NCBI GenBank assembly: GCA_017559555.1
Contig: JAFYRH010000200.1
Location: 1 to 6,644 of the forward strand
DNA: 6,644 nucleotides
Source of the DNA: Clostridia bacterium
GTDB taxonomy: Bacteria; Bacillota; Clostridia; Oscillospirales; CAG-272
Reading direction: 5' to 3'
Positions within the stretch are counted from its first letter, which is position 1; each line of letters starts with the position of its first letter. The notes beneath the pieces were generated by a model, which was not told the origin of the DNA, did not search any database, and was given only the letters and a program-made list of their open reading frames with translations. Position numbers and translations under genes: made by a program. Below are positions 1-5,209 of the stretch, piece after piece.

Positions 1-1063
1 GAGCGTGCAAAAGTCCTGCCATTTTATCATCCACAAAGGGAGTGATGATGTAGACGTCGGTGCCGCGAGGGAGGTCGGGAACAATGGTTTGTAAAATGAC
101 GTTGACGGAGTAATCTCTTTTGGCGTTTGCTGAAATTTCGGCGAATTGCTCCAACATCAATTTTGTGTGCATGGTTCCACTATTGCAGGGGATGTGGATA
201 TAGCGGGAAGTTTCAACTGCACAGTTGGTTGCAAAGCCGACGTTTCCGCCATTGCGCAACGCCTCGCAAAACAGATAGCAAGCATACCGAAGTCCAAGCT
301 CGATTTGCTTTTCTGCATCCATCAAAGCCTCCGAGTAAGAGGTGAGATCCAAAACGATCATACTGTTATAATTGCGCGAGCTATCGTAATCATTGGACAT
401 CAACTGTCTCATGCCGCCCGAAAAGCCGCGTGCCGAAGCCTTGAAGTTGATAGAGCGCATCGGGTCTCCGGGGCGGTATGCCCGAATGCCGGAAAGGAAA
501 AAGGGGTCTTCGATGTATTTTCGGGAAGCAATGGCATCTCCCGAACGGTAAATGTCGGGAGCAAAGCTTGCATCTGCATCGTATTGATTTGGGTATGCGT
601 AAAAATCAATTACGGAATCGAAAGTATATTCGTTTTTTCTGTATCGAATAAACGAGGTGTACATGTGGTAATGATCTCGTTTATCGGCTCTTACCGTGTG
701 CACTTTTTGGACAGATGCGTGTGGGGGAATGTGAAAAATACTGGTTACTTTAGTATGCTTTTTGCACTCAAGCCCATCAACTGTCAAGCCACCGGGCATA
801 AAGAACTCAACCCGCACCCGAAACAAAGGGAGCCAACCGGGGTTGCGGATGGTTTCAATCAATTCAAGTGTTTCGCCCACAAAAATGCCGTCGGTGGAAA
901 AGTGTCTGTTATAAACGACTTTGTCCAATGCGCGCAATTTTGCCTGCCGATAGAGGGCAACCAAAATGCCGCAGGCGGCAAGGATCAAGAGCGCGATCCA
1001 AAATTGTGGTGTGCGAACGATTTGACCGACAAAGGCAGCCAAACGAATAAAAAACTCTACCAT
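1..1063 (-). CDS. DUF58 domain protein, partner of MoxR (3' end beyond window)
   Basis: Reading the minus strand from the ATG at 1063 gives 354 codons with no stop before the left edge, so the C-terminus is missing. Residues about 21-38 form one hydrophobic membrane segment near the N-terminus. A beta-rich stretch follows, and then the DUF58 signature RAYRPGDPMRSINFKASAR at about residues 194-212 (the family usually has a Trp where this protein has Phe in INFKASAR). After it comes a strand of von Willebrand A type, MIVLDLT, at about 235-241. In this family the protein is a membrane-anchored partner of MoxR ATPases, proposed to help in folding or maturation of envelope proteins or complexes; the exact client is unknown. 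The start lies only 4 bp after the moxR stop and has no clear Shine-Dalgarno sequence, so translation is probably coupled to moxR. Family assignment is secure; the biological role is inferred from the family. Confidence 0.9.
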   Translation of the reverse strand, partial: MVEFFIRLAAFVGQIVRTPQFWIALLILAACGILVALYRQAKLRALDKVVYNRHFSTDGIFVGETLELIETIRNPGWLPLFRVRVEFFMPGGLTVDGLECKKHTKVTSIFHIPPHASVQKVHTVRADKRDHYHMYTSFIRYRKNEYTFDSVIDFYAYPNQYDADASFAPDIYRSGDAIASRKYIEDPFFLSGIRAYRPGDPMRSINFKASARGFSGGMRQLMSNDYDSSRNYNSMIVLDLTSYSEALMDAEKQIELGLRYACYLFCEALRNGGNVGFATNCAVETSRYIHIPCNSGTMHTKLMLEQFAEISANAKRDYSVNVILQTIVPDLPRGTDVYIITPFVDDKMAGLLHA

Positions 1064-1067
1064 TGGC

Positions 1068-2036
1068 TTATTTGCGCGAGAAGTTGATTTGTTCGCTGGG
1101 AACAGCAACACTGTCAAGAATGCTCTCGATCAAATTTTTGCCGAGATCTCCGCGGTGATAGAAGCTGTTTTGGAACACGATGCGGTGCGCCAAAACGGGA
1201 ACGGAAGCACTTTTGATGTCATCGGGCAACACGTAATCTCTGCCTGCAATGGCAGCGAAGCCTTGCGCTACACGCACGAGCGCGATCATAGCACGGGGAC
1301 TTGCACCGAGAATAACGTCCTTTGCGCTTCTGGTGCATTCGCAAATGGTTGCGGCATAGTCCAAAAGATCGCGGTGTACGTAGACGGATGCCAATTCTTT
1401 TCTCGCTTCATTGATGCATTCGGCATCAATAACGGCAGTGTCGTTGGTTTCATTGTTGGCGTTTTGCAATTTGAGAGCAAGAATGTCAACGTTTTCTTTA
1501 TGCGAAGGATAACCCATTGAGGTCTTGATCAAAAAACGGTCGAGCTGTGCTTCGGGGAGCTCGAATGTACCTTTGGTTTCTACCGGGTTTTGTGTGGCGA
1601 TGACCATAAAGGGCTCCGAGAGAGGGTAAGTGGTGCCGTCAACGCTTACTTGATGCTCTTCCATACATTCAAGCAAGCCCGATTGCGTTTTGGGCATAGC
1701 GCGGTTGATTTCGTCTACAAGCAGGATATTTGTGAATACGGAACCCTTGATAAAGCGGAATTCCGATTGCTTCATATCAAAAAAGTTAACGCCGATGATA
1801 TCGGAGGGGAGCATATCGGGAACGCATTGTACGCGTTTGAAATCAAGAGAGAGGGATTTTGCAAAGGTTTTTGCCAAAACAGTTTTGCCCGTTCCGGGAA
1901 CGTCGTCAATTAAAATGTGTCCGCCGCAAAGCAGAGAGATGAGGGCAAGATCCACAACGTGCTTTTTGCCAAGAATTGCTTTTTGGCTTCTTTCATTTAT
2001 CATCACGGCAATTTCTTTTACGCTATAACGGTTCAT
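1068..2036 (-). CDS. MoxR-family AAA+ ATPase
   Basis: This is a 322-residue AAA+ ATPase of the MoxR subgroup, a normal length for the family. Visible motifs are Walker A (DVPGTGKT, lysine at about residue 51), Walker B (LLVDEINR, D108/E109), sensor 1 (ATQNP, about 147-151), an arginine finger candidate in LDRF (R167) and sensor 2 in GASPRA (R248). MoxR proteins are cytoplasmic chaperone-like ATPases that usually work with DUF58 and von Willebrand A proteins, and the next gene on this strand is a DUF58 protein 4 bp away. The start is slightly ambiguous. The ATG at 2036 lies 10 nt from a GAGG site at 2047-2050, while an in-frame TTG at 2039 lies 7 nt from it; I chose ATG, and the choice changes one residue only. 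A strong promoter lies at 2109-2137, giving a leader of about 65 nt. Confidence 0.95.
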   Translation of the reverse strand: MNRYSVKEIAVMINERSQKAILGKKHVVDLALISLLCGGHILIDDVPGTGKTVLAKTFAKSLSLDFKRVQCVPDMLPSDIIGVNFFDMKQSEFRFIKGSVFTNILLVDEINRAMPKTQSGLLECMEEHQVSVDGTTYPLSEPFMVIATQNPVETKGTFELPEAQLDRFLIKTSMGYPSHKENVDILALKLQNANNETNDTAVIDAECINEARKELASVYVHRDLLDYAATICECTRSAKDVILGASPRAMIALVRVAQGFAAIAGRDYVLPDDIKSASVPVLAHRIVFQNSFYHRGDLGKNLIESILDSVAVPSEQINFSRK

Positions 2037-2046
2037 CAAATATATA

Positions 2047-2050
2047 CCTC
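2047..2050 (-). promoter_or_regulatory. Ribosome binding site of moxR
   Basis: GAGG on the minus strand. It sits 10 nt before the ATG at 2036 and 7 nt before an in-frame TTG at 2039, so the spacing slightly favours the TTG while codon preference favours the ATG. Confidence 0.6.
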
Positions 2051-2108
2051 GTGTTCATTAAAATTCCCTTGCTTTAACGGCTTTTTTTAACTGTTATGGG
2101 ACGGTATC

Positions 2109-2137
2109 AGTATACCAAAAACCGATCAATTTGTCAA
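2109..2137 (-). promoter_or_regulatory. Sigma-A type promoter of the moxR-DUF58 operon
   Basis: On the minus strand there is a perfect -35 box TTGACA (2132-2137), a 17-bp spacer ending TTTTTGG, and a -10 box TATACT (2109-2114). Transcription would begin near 2102, about 65 nt upstream of moxR. The -10 box lies inside a small inverted repeat, GGTAT-CAGT-ATACC (2103-2116), which could bind a regulator or be chance. Confidence 0.85.
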
Positions 2138-2154
2138 GATAAAATAAGAAAGCA

Positions 2155-2183
2155 TTGACAACATTCCATAATTTTGGTATAAT
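2155..2183 (+). promoter_or_regulatory. Sigma-A type promoter of the alpha/beta hydrolase gene
   Basis: There is a perfect -35 box TTGACA (2155-2160), a 17-bp spacer ending ATTTTGG, and a perfect -10 box TATAAT (2178-2183). The start of transcription would be near 2190, giving a leader of about 33 nt with GGAG at 2212-2215, 7 nt before the ATG. Its -35 box is 17 bp from the -35 box of the divergent moxR promoter. Confidence 0.9.
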
Positions 2184-2222
2184 AAAAACAGGATTTTTGC
2201 AAACGCTGATTGGAGAACAACT

Positions 2223-3179
2223 ATGATTTTTGAAAAGCAAGTTGTAAACGGATACAAGGGAATGATGCACACACGGTATGACAACGTCGACATTTCCTTT
2301 TACTTTTCGCACAAGGATTTTGAGGGATTTGAGAGAGAGGCGTATGCCTTCAAGTCTTCTATGGGGCACGCCTTGCAGGGATATCTCTATTCCTATAAAG
2401 ATTTTATCGAAGATAGACTTATCGTTTTCGACCACGGACTTGGCAACGGTCACAGAGCGTATATGAAAGAGATTGAAAAACTCTGCTCACACGGATACCG
2501 CGTATTTGCTTATGACCATACGGGCTGCATAGAGTCGGGCGGAGAATCCACCAATGGGTTGGCGCAATCGCTTTGCGACCTGAACGATTGCATGGCTACC
2601 ATCAAAGCTGACAAACGCTTTGCAGGGCTTGATGTTTCGGTTGTCGGACACAGCTGGGGGGCGTTTTCCACGCTCAACATTGCGGCTCTGCACCCCGAAA
2701 TCTCTCACATTGTTGCTATGAGCGGATTCGTTTCGGTGGAAGAAATGATGAAGACGTTTTTTGCAGGACCTCTTAAGGGATATCGCAAACCGATCCTTGA
2801 TTTGGAGCGTGCGGCAAATCCCAAATTTTCGACTTTCAATGCAGTCGAATCGCTGAAAAACAGCAACGTCAAAGCGCTTTTGATTTATTCCGAAAACGAT
2901 CAGCTTTGCCGCCGCGTGCATTATGACATCCTCAAAGAAGGATTGCAAGAAAAAGAGAATGTGCGCTTCTTGCTTGTTCCAAACAAGGGACACAATCCCA
3001 ATTACACCGAAGAAGCAGTAAAACTCTTGGAGGTGTTTAAAAAAGCGCGTGAAAAATTCGCCAAGAAGAAGACGACAAAGGAGCAAAAAGCCGCATTTGT
3101 GGCATCCTTCGATTGGCACAAAATGACCGAGCAGGATGAAGCCGTTTGGAAGGAAATCTTTGCACATCTTGATAATTAA
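2223..3179 (+). CDS. Alpha/beta hydrolase (serine hydrolase fold)
   Basis: The protein has 318 residues and a complete alpha/beta hydrolase pattern. An oxyanion-type HG motif occurs in FDHGLGNG (about 70-76), the nucleophile elbow is GHSWG with Ser144, the acid is probably Asp226 in SENDQL, and the base is probably His257 in KGHNPNY. It resembles the serine aminopeptidase S33 / monoacylglycerol lipase-like group of cytoplasmic hydrolases. There is no signal peptide. A lysine-rich C-terminal extension (about 280-318, with KKKTTKEQK) follows the catalytic domain. The start is well supported by GGAG 7 nt upstream and by the consensus promoter at 2155-2183. It is a single-gene transcript: the neighbour to the left is divergent and the one to the right is convergent. 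The substrate (ester, peptide or other) cannot be read from the sequence. Confidence 0.92.
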   Translation: MIFEKQVVNGYKGMMHTRYDNVDISFYFSHKDFEGFEREAYAFKSSMGHALQGYLYSYKDFIEDRLIVFDHGLGNGHRAYMKEIEKLCSHGYRVFAYDHTGCIESGGESTNGLAQSLCDLNDCMATIKADKRFAGLDVSVVGHSWGAFSTLNIAALHPEISHIVAMSGFVSVEEMMKTFFAGPLKGYRKPILDLERAANPKFSTFNAVESLKNSNVKALLIYSENDQLCRRVHYDILKEGLQEKENVRFLLVPNKGHNPNYTEEAVKLLEVFKKAREKFAKKKTTKEQKAAFVASFDWHKMTEQDEAVWKEIFAHLDN

Positions 3180-3273
3180 ACGCAAAAGGGCTGTCTCACT
3201 TAGCGTAGAACAAAAGCCACGCGAATAAGACAACCCAAATTTCAATAACTTTTAGCAATTTGATATGAATGTT

Positions 3274-3313
3274 GAAATCCGCCGAGAAAAGCTCGACGGA
3301 TTTCTTCGTTTTT
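3274..3313 (+). terminator. Hairpin with trailing T-run, likely terminator of the hydrolase gene
   Basis: Two 13-nt arms at 3274-3286 and 3292-3304 (GAAATCCG..CGAG against CTCG..CGGATTTC) pair with one mismatch around a 5-nt loop. They are followed on the plus strand by TTCGTTTTT, which fits Rho-independent termination of the hydrolase transcript about 95 nt after its stop. The single mismatch (C-A on the plus strand) becomes a G-U pair on the minus strand, so the stem is perfect in a minus-strand RNA, but there is no U-run on that side. Confidence 0.5.
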
Positions 3314-3344
3314 ATGTGGCTTTTTAGTCGCGCTCGACCTCTCT

Positions 3345-3362
3345 GCCGTACGCTCGTACGGC
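3345..3362. repeat. Perfect 8-bp palindrome inside the MITE-like element
   Basis: GCCGTACG and CGTACGGC are separated by 2 bp and form a strong hairpin on either strand. A weaker flanking complement, GTCGC (3327-3331) and GCGAC (3361-3365), could compete with it. It may help terminate the convergent acetyltransferase transcript, though no U-run follows it. Confidence 0.6.
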
Positions 3363-3413
3363 GACGATATGCCGATCACGCCTTCTGCATCAAATTGAGA
3401 CAGCCCCTGCTTT

Positions 3414-3968
3414 TTATTTCATTCTTTTGATAAAATGGAACATTTCATCAGGACCTTCGTCGGGATCGTATTCTTCGCCATCATCGGGCATTGGATGATC
3501 TGGCACGAAATATTCGCACCAAAACTCGTCAATGTGAAAACCGCATTTGTTGACGTAAAAATGAATGTTGCGTTTGTCAAAATACGGTGTACAGGTCTTC
3601 CAAATCACCGTTTCGGGATGCAATTCTTCCACCGCCTTCCAAGCCCCGTAACCAATGCCTTTGCTGTGTTCTTCGGGTAAGACGAACAGAATTTCCAACT
3701 CGTTGATGTGTGTCTCATTGTCGATTTTGAGAATCACGCCCCCCACATTCTTGCCATTCACTACAATGCGGTAGGTTTCGTTGTTGGGGTCATTGATGCA
3801 ACGCTCGATCGTTTTGCGAGAAATGATTTCACCGTCACCGTCGATGTGGTTGTCGCGCTCGCCAAACTCTACCATTGCGCCGTGCTTGAACGCCCATTGG
3901 TTATCCAAAATAAACTGTTCGCGGTCCTCTTGGGCGAGGGGAACAACAATTACATTTTCCTTTTTCAT
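3414..3968 (-). CDS. GNAT-family N-acetyltransferase
   Basis: The 184-residue protein carries the GNAT acetyl-CoA site: a beta strand ELEILFVLPEE (about 90-100) leads into HSKGIGYGA (about 101-109), the Q/RxxGxG/A pyrophosphate-binding loop. The C-terminal half of the fold includes NIHFYVNKCGF (about 134-144), the usual FYxxxGF motif. The protein would transfer an acetyl group from acetyl-CoA to an amine; the acceptor is unknown. The C-terminal tail is strikingly acidic (about 157-175, rich in Asp, Glu and Pro). The start at 3968 is chosen because AGGAG lies 6 nt upstream (3975-3979). An upstream in-frame ATG at 4028 would translate straight through the leader terminator and has no ribosome site. 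The gene has its own promoter and a structured leader that may control it. Confidence 0.92.
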   Translation of the reverse strand: MKKENVIVVPLAQEDREQFILDNQWAFKHGAMVEFGERDNHIDGDGEIISRKTIERCINDPNNETYRIVVNGKNVGGVILKIDNETHINELEILFVLPEEHSKGIGYGAWKAVEELHPETVIWKTCTPYFDKRNIHFYVNKCGFHIDEFWCEYFVPDHPMPDDGEEYDPDEGPDEMFHFIKRMK

Positions 3969-3974
3969 ATCTTT

Positions 3975-3979
3975 CTCCT
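3975..3979 (-). promoter_or_regulatory. Ribosome binding site of the GNAT gene
   Basis: AGGAG on the minus strand, 6 nt before the ATG at 3968. It follows directly after the leader terminator's U-run, so the gene is made only when transcription passes the terminator. This decides the start against the longer in-frame reading. Confidence 0.85.
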
Positions 3980-3981
3980 GC

Positions 3982-4025
3982 AAAAAAAGATAGCTCGAGC
4001 TATTGCAAACACAATAACCCGAGCT
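3982..4025 (-). terminator. Intrinsic terminator in the GNAT leader (attenuator)
   Basis: On the minus strand a 14-bp stem (arms 4012-4025 and 3992-4005, 6-nt loop at 4006-4011) is followed 3 nt later by seven U residues at 3982-3988. Two positions of the stem are G-U pairs in the minus-strand RNA and would be A-C mismatches in a plus-strand RNA, which points to function on the minus strand. Its place between the promoter and the ribosome site of the acetyltransferase gene is that of an attenuator rather than an end-of-gene terminator, since the upstream gene's stop (4153) lies before the GNAT promoter. Confidence 0.8.
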
Positions 4026-4083
4026 CACTCGGACACCTAATCCGGCAATACGCGTGCTACGGCACCCTGCCTCCGGTGACCAT
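4019..4083 (-). ncRNA. Candidate cis-regulatory RNA (riboswitch-like leader) of the GNAT gene
   Basis: In the minus-strand RNA, 4031-4081 can fold into one arm of three helices. P1 pairs GGUCACC (4075-4081) with GGUGUCC (4031-4037) across one U-U. P2 pairs GGCA (4068-4071) with UGCC (4044-4047). P3 pairs GUGC (4062-4065) with GCAC (4054-4057) under a CGUA tetraloop. They are separated by purine-rich internal loops GGA/GGAUUA and GG/GCGUAU. The segment GUCCGAG next to it can alternatively pair with CUCGGGU (4017-4023), which is part of the 5' arm of the downstream terminator. P1, this anti-terminator and the terminator are therefore mutually exclusive. I do not recognise a known riboswitch class (compared from memory with FMN, TPP, T-box, guanidine-I, ZTP, THF and purine). 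The structure was found by eye, without energy calculation. Confidence 0.5.
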
Positions 4084-4098
4084 TATTCAACTGCTATT

Positions 4099-4127
4099 AG
4101 TCTACCACAAAAAGGTAGGAATGTCAA
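4099..4127 (-). promoter_or_regulatory. Promoter of the GNAT gene and its leader
   Basis: On the minus strand there is a perfect -35 box TTGACA (4122-4127), a 17-bp spacer with a five-T tract, and a weaker -10 box TAGACT (4099-4104, 4 of 6 consensus positions). Transcription would start near 4092, leaving a leader of about 124 nt before the ATG. Confidence 0.75.
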
Positions 4128-4152
4128 TAGGGGAAGCAAGGAATTTGGCTTT

Positions 4153-4680
4153 TTATATGCCATAACCTCCCGTCAAAGGGTCTTTGAAGATTCCGATTTC
4201 GGGGGTAGCAAAGGTGAAAATGACAAAGAGAAGGGCGATCATACAAAGAATGCCAAGCGCCAATTTAGGTCTTTTAAAGGATGTGTTTTCTCTTTTGAAG
4301 AGCCTTGTTTCATAGATATATGCCGCGGCGGCACTGACAAAAAAGATGGCAATATTGACCCAATCGGGGGACTTTCCAATCGCTCCGTTATAGGCATAAA
4401 ATAGGACAGGAATAAGAATAATTCCAAAAAGAATGCCTTTTAATTTCACGCACCAATAATCTTTTTCTTCTGCGAGGAAAAAACTCTGTAAAATGGCATA
4501 AAGAAACATTGGCCAAAAGAGAAGTTTCATGTGTTCCCAAGTGGATTCGTTGACGCCCGAAAATGGAGCTACCCAAACCGCATCTCCGAGCCATTCGTAA
4601 AGAAAATGCAAAATTGTTCCCATAAGTGATGTCACGGCAAAGCCCATCAGTTGCCAAAGTCCAATCGATCTCTGTTTCAT
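4153..4680 (-). CDS. DUF6512 family integral membrane protein
   Basis: The 175-residue protein has about five hydrophobic segments (roughly residues 9-28, 51-70, 79-98, 106-124 and 140-158). It shows hallmarks I associate with DUF6512: GTILHFLYEW near the start, FSGVNESTWEHMKLLF at about 40-55, and the C-terminal ending IFKDPLTGGYGI. The function of the family is unknown. Longer in-frame starts exist at 4743, 4710 and 4698. The ATG at 4680 is preferred because GAGGG lies 5 nt upstream (4686-4690) and the family typically begins with a short MKxR-like N-terminus before the first membrane segment. A possible -10 box TATACT lies at 4711-4716, which would put the 4743 and 4710 starts upstream of transcription, but no good -35 box accompanies it. 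The stop lies 25 bp before the -35 box of the GNAT promoter, and I see no terminator of its own. Confidence 0.88.
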   Translation of the reverse strand: MKQRSIGLWQLMGFAVTSLMGTILHFLYEWLGDAVWVAPFSGVNESTWEHMKLLFWPMFLYAILQSFFLAEEKDYWCVKLKGILFGIILIPVLFYAYNGAIGKSPDWVNIAIFFVSAAAAYIYETRLFKRENTSFKRPKLALGILCMIALLFVIFTFATPEIGIFKDPLTGGYGI

Positions 4681-4685
4681 AGAAT

Positions 4686-4690
4686 CCCTC
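4686..4690 (-). promoter_or_regulatory. Ribosome binding site deciding the DUF6512 start
   Basis: GAGGG on the minus strand, 5 nt before the ATG at 4680. It selects this start over three longer in-frame alternatives, of which only the one at 4710 has a possible but poorly spaced GGGAG. Confidence 0.65.
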
Positions 4691-4747
4691 ACAAGCATAT
4701 TTTGTAGCATAGTATATTCTCTCCCTGGGCGAAGTATGCGCAAAAAC

Positions 4748-4776
4748 TTGACAACACCCCGGTATTTTGATATAAT
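4748..4776 (+). promoter_or_regulatory. Sigma-A type promoter of the Nudix-reductase-ECF operon
   Basis: There is a perfect TTGACA (4748-4753), a 17-bp spacer ending ATTTTGA, and a perfect TATAAT (4771-4776). Transcription would start near 4783, only about 23 nt before the ATG, leaving just enough room for the ribosome site AGGAGGTG at 4790-4797. Confidence 0.9.
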
Positions 4777-4805
4777 AAAGAAAAAGAACAGGAGGTGTAT
4801 TCCGT

Positions 4806-5192
4806 ATGACCGAAGTAGTAGCCGCTCTGATTTGGCGAGATGAAAAGTTTATGATCTGTCAGCGTCCGGCTCACAAGGCAAGAGGACTGCTTTGGGAATT
4901 TGTTGGCGGCAAGGTTGAGTGTGGCGAAGCCAAAGAAGAAGCACTTGTGCGAGAATGTCGCGAGGAATTAGGCATCTCGCTTTCGGTTGGGGATGTATTT
5001 ATGCAAGTTGAGCACGAATACCCCGATTTGACAGTACGTCTTACACTTTTTCACGCTTTTATTGCAAGCGGAGAACCTCAAAAGTTGGAACATAATGACA
5101 TTCGATGGATTACACCACAGGAAATTCCCAACTACGATTTTTGCCCTGCAGATGTAGAAATACTGCAAAAAATAGTACAAGAATTTAGTTAA
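4806..5192 (+). CDS. MutT-like Nudix hydrolase
   Basis: A 128-residue protein of normal MutT length with an intact Nudix box G-x5-E-x7-REUxEExGU at residues 35-57 (G35, E41, R49, E50, E53, E54, G56). This is the metal-binding catalytic helix that cleaves nucleoside diphosphates linked to another group. The preceding LLWEFVGGKVE matches the MutT/8-oxo-dGTPase-like subgroup, so sanitising oxidised nucleotides is a reasonable guess, but Nudix substrates cannot be assigned from the box alone. The start is firm: an AGGAGGTG ribosome site at 4790-4797 lies 8 nt upstream. It is the first gene of a plus-strand operon, and its stop lies 17 nt before the start of the reductase gene. Confidence 0.93.
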   Translation: MTEVVAALIWRDEKFMICQRPAHKARGLLWEFVGGKVECGEAKEEALVRECREELGISLSVGDVFMQVEHEYPDLTVRLTLFHAFIASGEPQKLEHNDIRWITPQEIPNYDFCPADVEILQKIVQEFS

Positions 5193-5198
5193 TGGAAC

Positions 5199-5202
5199 GG
5201 AG
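5199..5202 (+). promoter_or_regulatory. Ribosome binding site deciding the reductase start
   Basis: GGAG 7 nt before the ATG at 5210. The earlier in-frame ATG at 5192, which overlaps the Nudix stop codon as TAATG, has no ribosome site before it. Confidence 0.75.
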
Positions 5203-5209
5203 AAATACG

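Larger units (their letters stand above)
3188..3406. mobile_element. MITE-like element with 11-bp terminal inverted repeats
   Basis: The 219-bp segment is bounded by GGGCTGTCTCA at 3188-3198 and its exact complement TGAGACAGCCC at 3396-3406. Inside are a nested inverted repeat (AAAAGCCAC at 3212-3220 against GTGGCTTTT at 3316-3324), a long hairpin at 3274-3304 and a palindrome at 3345-3362. It contains no convincing open reading frame. It fills nearly the whole gap between the convergent hydrolase and acetyltransferase genes, beginning 8 bp after one stop and ending 7 bp before the other. From memory, GGGCTGTCTCA resembles insertion-sequence ends seen in Firmicutes, but I could not check this. 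No clear target-site duplication is visible. It could instead be a complex bidirectional terminator; the MITE reading is inference. Confidence 0.55.

Noticed and set aside
146..1087. Long plus-strand open frame of 313 codons
   Set aside because: It is antisense to the DUF58 gene, which has a family motif and operon context. The plus-strand translation shows no recognisable domain.
2487..3245. Minus-strand open frame of 252 codons
   Set aside because: It lies opposite the hydrolase, which carries a full catalytic triad and a consensus promoter. The antisense protein is Cys/Phe-rich without any domain.
3180..3413. Remnant transposase gene inside the MITE-like element
   Set aside because: No frame of useful length and no recognisable transposase motif is present in the 219 bp.
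3969..4028. Upstream extension of the GNAT gene to an ATG at 4028
   Set aside because: The extra 20 codons translate the terminator hairpin and U-run, with no ribosome site before them.
4026..4038. Segment GGTGTCCGAGTG resembling the D-arm of a serine or leucine tRNA
   Set aside because: No acceptor stem, anticodon arm or T-arm can be built around it, and the segment is part of the leader and terminator structure.
4052..4069. T-box-like string AGGGTG...CGCG in the GNAT leader
   Set aside because: The string folds into a plain GUGC-CGUA-GCAC hairpin, lies about 40 nt before the terminator instead of overlapping it, and there is no room for a standard stem I with specifier.
4057..4083. Possible 8-codon leader peptide starting with ATG at 4083
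   Set aside because: It has no ribosome site, begins only about 9 nt after the predicted transcription start, and shows no codon run that would suggest attenuation by translation.
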